Shown here: positions 5,324-7,105 of the stretch, one piece after another | Layout: each line of letters starts with the position of its first letter | Position numbering within the stretch: position 1 is the first letter of the stretch | DNA from: Planctomycetaceae bacterium | GTDB taxonomy: Bacteria > Planctomycetota > Planctomycetia > Pirellulales > Thermoguttaceae | Assembly: GCA_003532715.1 (NCBI GenBank) | Contig: DOEZ01000418.1 | Coordinates: 1-7,105, forward strand | Length of the DNA: 7,105 nt | Direction of reading: 5' to 3' | The notes under the pieces: generated by a model | Seen by the model: only the letters and a program-made list of their open reading frames with translations | Databases searched by the model: none | Told to the model about the DNA's origin: nothing | Translations under genes and position numbers: made by a program

Positions 5324-6649
5324 ATGCGAAAAGCAGATGTGTCTTGTGTAGTGATCGCGCTGTTCGGATTCGCCATGGGCATTCTCCCGACGGAGGTGCC
5401 GGCCGAAGAGGCGACATTGACCGACGAGCAGTTCGCCGAGAAGGCGATTCGTCTTCAGGCGATCGTCGAGCAGAAGATGCTCCGGCAACGTGGGATGGTT
5501 CCCATGTTCGTTCGTGCCGACGACTATCAATTGCCGACGGCCGAAGACTATAAGGGCGCCTACCAGCACCGCCATCTTCGTGGAAAAACCGAGGAGGAGA
5601 TCGGCATGGCGCCCATGCACGTATGGAGGGCATGGGAGAATACGGCGTCGAACACGGGCTTCTACCTTGCCGCGGCCGCTTATCAATATCGCACGACGGG
5701 CAACCCGCGAGCGCTGGCCATTTGCCGGCGAACTCTCGGGGCTCTGAAGTACATCTACACCCTGCCCATCGAGAAGGGCGAGAAGGGTTTCCTCTGCAAG
5801 CCCTACGGGGGAGTCTACAGCAACCAGTCCGCGCCCGATCAATTGCAGTGCGTCACGTGGGGACTGGCGATCTATCGTCCGATCGCTCCCCCGGAGGATC
5901 TGGTCGACATCGACACCATGACACGAGACTTCGCCAAGTATCAGATGGGGATAGACTACATCGAGCCGCACGGCTACTTTGGCCGAACCGGGGAGGATTT
6001 GCGCCGCGAGGCGAGTACGAAACAGAATTGGAATCGAGCCATTATCTTCCTCCCGCTGCTGAACCTGGCATGGCGAGGCACGGGCGATCGGGAGTTTGCC
6101 GACGAGATTCAACGATGGTACGAGGTGTGCGCCAAGGACAACAAATATCGAGTGGCGACCGATCGGTTTTCGACCAACGGTTTTGGCGGCCGTCGGAATG
6201 TCTATTTACCAACGCTACTGATGGAAATGGACCCGTCGCGCCACCGCATCTGGCGAGAAGCCATGCTCAGCAATTACCGCCAAGCACGCACGGGCCTGCT
6301 CGACGATGGAACGTGGCCGACCGCGTGGAGCTACGACACCCGGAAAGGCGGCATGAAGCCGCAACCGATGCCATCGGTCGGAGGAGGCTACGGCCGAACG
6401 GGCCGCTCGGCGATTTTCGCCATGGGCTGCGTCGCGGCCCAGCGGTGGTTTCCCGAGGAGGACATGCGCGGCGTCGCGCGACGTATTCTGGAGAGACTGG
6501 ACGAAAACACCTTCCGGTTCGTGATGCCGCTCGACGAGGAACATCCGCTTCCGGCCGAGTGGCGGGTGGAATCCAAAATGCTCGACGGAGACTGTCTGAC
6601 GGCTTGGCTCTGCGCCTACTGGGAAGGCCGCTACCGAGGCTACTGGTGA
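5324..6649 (+). CDS. secreted all-helical (alpha/alpha toroid-like) protein of unknown function
   Basis: I do not recognise a named family for this 441-residue protein. The start is ATG 5324, which begins a signal peptide (MRKADVSCVVIALFGFAMG..., likely cut after VPA27). No clear Shine-Dalgarno sequence precedes it. The mature chain looks mostly helical and has repeated pieces: AAAYQYRTTGNPRALAICRR (117-136) resembles LLNLAWRGTGDREFADEIQR (245-264). Paired helices of this kind are typical of (alpha/alpha) toroids found in many glycosidases and polysaccharide lyases. Trp- and Tyr-rich stretches such as WRAWENTASNTGFY (101-114), KQNWNRAI (233-240) and VGGGYGRTGRSA (352-363) could line a sugar-binding cleft. 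The chain ends in WEGRYRGYW. A near-consensus promoter at 5224-5252 suggests its own transcription. A role in glycan breakdown is inferred from fold-like features and the sialidase-like neighbour, not from identified catalytic residues. Confidence 0.85.
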   Translation: MRKADVSCVVIALFGFAMGILPTEVPAEEATLTDEQFAEKAIRLQAIVEQKMLRQRGMVPMFVRADDYQLPTAEDYKGAYQHRHLRGKTEEEIGMAPMHVWRAWENTASNTGFYLAAAAYQYRTTGNPRALAICRRTLGALKYIYTLPIEKGEKGFLCKPYGGVYSNQSAPDQLQCVTWGLAIYRPIAPPEDLVDIDTMTRDFAKYQMGIDYIEPHGYFGRTGEDLRREASTKQNWNRAIIFLPLLNLAWRGTGDREFADEIQRWYEVCAKDNKYRVATDRFSTNGFGGRRNVYLPTLLMEMDPSRHRIWREAMLSNYRQARTGLLDDGTWPTAWSYDTRKGGMKPQPMPSVGGGYGRTGRSAIFAMGCVAAQRWFPEEDMRGVARRILERLDENTFRFVMPLDEEHPLPAEWRVESKMLDGDCLTAWLCAYWEGRYRGYW

Positions 6650-6696
6650 TGTGCCGGAGACGAAACGCCAAAAGATCGCCGAAGGAGGGGGCTGGC

Positions 6697-6750
6697 CGTC
6701 CGAATCGCGGATGATCCGGACGTGCTGGTCACGGTGCATGAGACAGCACG
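6697..6750. other. two abutting weak inverted repeats in the 6650-6781 gap
   Basis: CGTCCG (6697-6702) pairs with CGGACG (6717-6722), and CGTGCTG (6721-6727) pairs with CAGCACG (6744-6750). The stems are 6 and 7 bp with loops of 14 and 16 bases, and no T-tract follows. They may mark the end of the upstream transcript or be chance in a GC-rich gap. No convincing promoter is seen in this gap. Confidence 0.25.
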
Positions 6751-6768
6751 ACCAAATAACGCACTTTC

Positions 6769-6774
6769 GGAGGT
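6769..6774 (+). promoter_or_regulatory. Shine-Dalgarno GGAGGT for the gene at 6782
   Basis: GGAGGT lies 7 bases before ATG 6782, which begins a signal peptide. The strength and spacing fix this start even though only the first part of the gene is visible. Confidence 0.75.
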
Positions 6775-6781
6775 CCACTCC

Positions 6782-7105
6782 ATGAAGACGCGGTACGAGA
6801 CGCCGGCCTGCTATTTGTCCAAGACGGCGTTGGCCTTCGCCACGGTGTTACTGACGTTACTCCTCGTTGGCGGTTCGTCGCGATGCTCCGCGGCGGACGG
6901 CGACTCGGTGACGGTTCTCGACGACTCTTTCGAAGACATGAAATCCGAGATGCTTTCCTCGGTCGTTGGCGCGGAGACGGAGTATCACTATCTGGCCGAT
7001 GCCGCCCCGCGAAACGGCTGGGCCGTTTCAACGTTCAAGAGTCTTCCCTCGCAGCGAGCGTGGCGGGTCCAACGGTGGCAAGGCGAAAAAGTGATCGCCC
7101 AGACG
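6782..7105 (+). CDS. exported protein of unknown function, N-terminal part (3'-partial)
   Basis: The frame runs from ATG 6782 to the window edge without a stop, giving 108 residues. The N-terminus has Lys2 and Arg4, then a hydrophobic stretch (about 16-31, ALAFATVLLTLLLVGG) and a likely cleavage near SRCSAADG. The Cys in this region follows Arg, so a lipobox is not convincing. The mature start, including DDSFEDMKSEMLSSVVG, TEYHYLADAAPRNGWAVSTF and SQRAWRVQRW, recalls N-terminal beta-sandwich segments of large planctomycete secreted proteins, but I cannot name the family or predict the missing part. It follows the toroid-like gene by 132 bp on the same strand and is the fourth exported product in a row. 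The gene is short for the general track limits only because it is cut off. Confidence 0.8.
   Translation, partial: MKTRYETPACYLSKTALAFATVLLTLLLVGGSSRCSAADGDSVTVLDDSFEDMKSEMLSSVVGAETEYHYLADAAPRNGWAVSTFKSLPSQRAWRVQRWQGEKVIAQT

Noticed and set aside
4411..5382. Open frame of 323 codons on the - strand opposite the phosphoesterase gene
   Set aside because: The opposite strand carries an intact set of metallophosphoesterase motifs; this frame has no recognisable domain.
5224..5553. Small + strand open frame starting inside the promoter region
   Set aside because: It overlaps the promoter and the start of the 5324 gene in another frame, and its translation is Arg-rich without a motif.
5623..6714. 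Open frame of 363 codons on the + strand inside the toroid-like gene
   Set aside because: It is a different frame of the 5324-6649 gene, has low-complexity Arg/Gly/His-rich translation and no signal peptide or family pattern.
1..7105. CRISPR array, tRNA/rRNA genes, transposase or prophage genes
   Set aside because: No regularly spaced repeats, no tRNA-like cloverleaf sequence and no integrase, transposase or phage-like protein were found in any reading frame; the only repeat element is the short palindrome at 5162-5213.

Overview
The window reads as a piece of a planctomycete chromosome, most likely from the Pirellulales/Planctomycetia. The strongest clue is the first gene, a DUF1559 prepilin-like protein with the H-X9-DG signature, followed by a small lipoprotein of the type usually paired with it. 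High-GC coding, with long antisense shadow ORFs, and a run of exported enzymes fit this. All six genes lie on the + strand. No tRNA, rRNA, CRISPR array, integrase or transposase is visible.

Layout: (1) 1-879, the 5'-truncated DUF1559 pseudopilin-like protein. (2) 901-1311, the small lipoprotein, 21 bp downstream and probably co-transcribed. (3) 1312-1412, a short gap with two adjoining inverted repeats: a compact terminator-like hairpin and a longer imperfect hairpin just before the next ribosome binding site. (4) 1413-4103, a large secreted protein joining a five-Asp-box sialidase-like beta-propeller to a glycoside-hydrolase-like TIM barrel and a beta-rich tail. (5) 4104-4278, a gap that seems to hold a relic of an FG-GAP/integrin-alpha-type propeller blade. 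(6) 4279-5193, a secreted metallophosphoesterase resembling Mn-dependent ADP-ribose/CDP-alcohol diphosphatase. Its last ten codons come from a palindromic REP-like repeat. (7) 5194-5323, a near-consensus sigma70-type promoter, a leader hairpin and a run of eight C. (8) 5324-6649, a secreted, probably all-alpha-helical (alpha/alpha toroid-like) protein of unrecognised family. (9) 6650-6781, a gap with weak inverted repeats and a good Shine-Dalgarno sequence. (10) 6782-7105, the start of another exported protein, cut by the window edge.

Genes 3 to 6 all start with Sec-type signal peptides, so the right four fifths of the window is a set of exported proteins, at least one of them clearly glycan-directed. 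A joint role in breaking down complex extracellular glycans is plausible but is inference: the well-placed promoter before the gene at 5324 and the gaps between genes suggest neighbours with separate control rather than one tight operon. I see no convincing defence, mobile or biosynthetic system. The most unusual items are the sialidase/TIM-barrel fusion, the exported ADPRibase-Mn-like enzyme with its repeat-derived C-terminus, the FG-GAP relic, and the dyad/hairpin/C-tract leader at 5224-5323.
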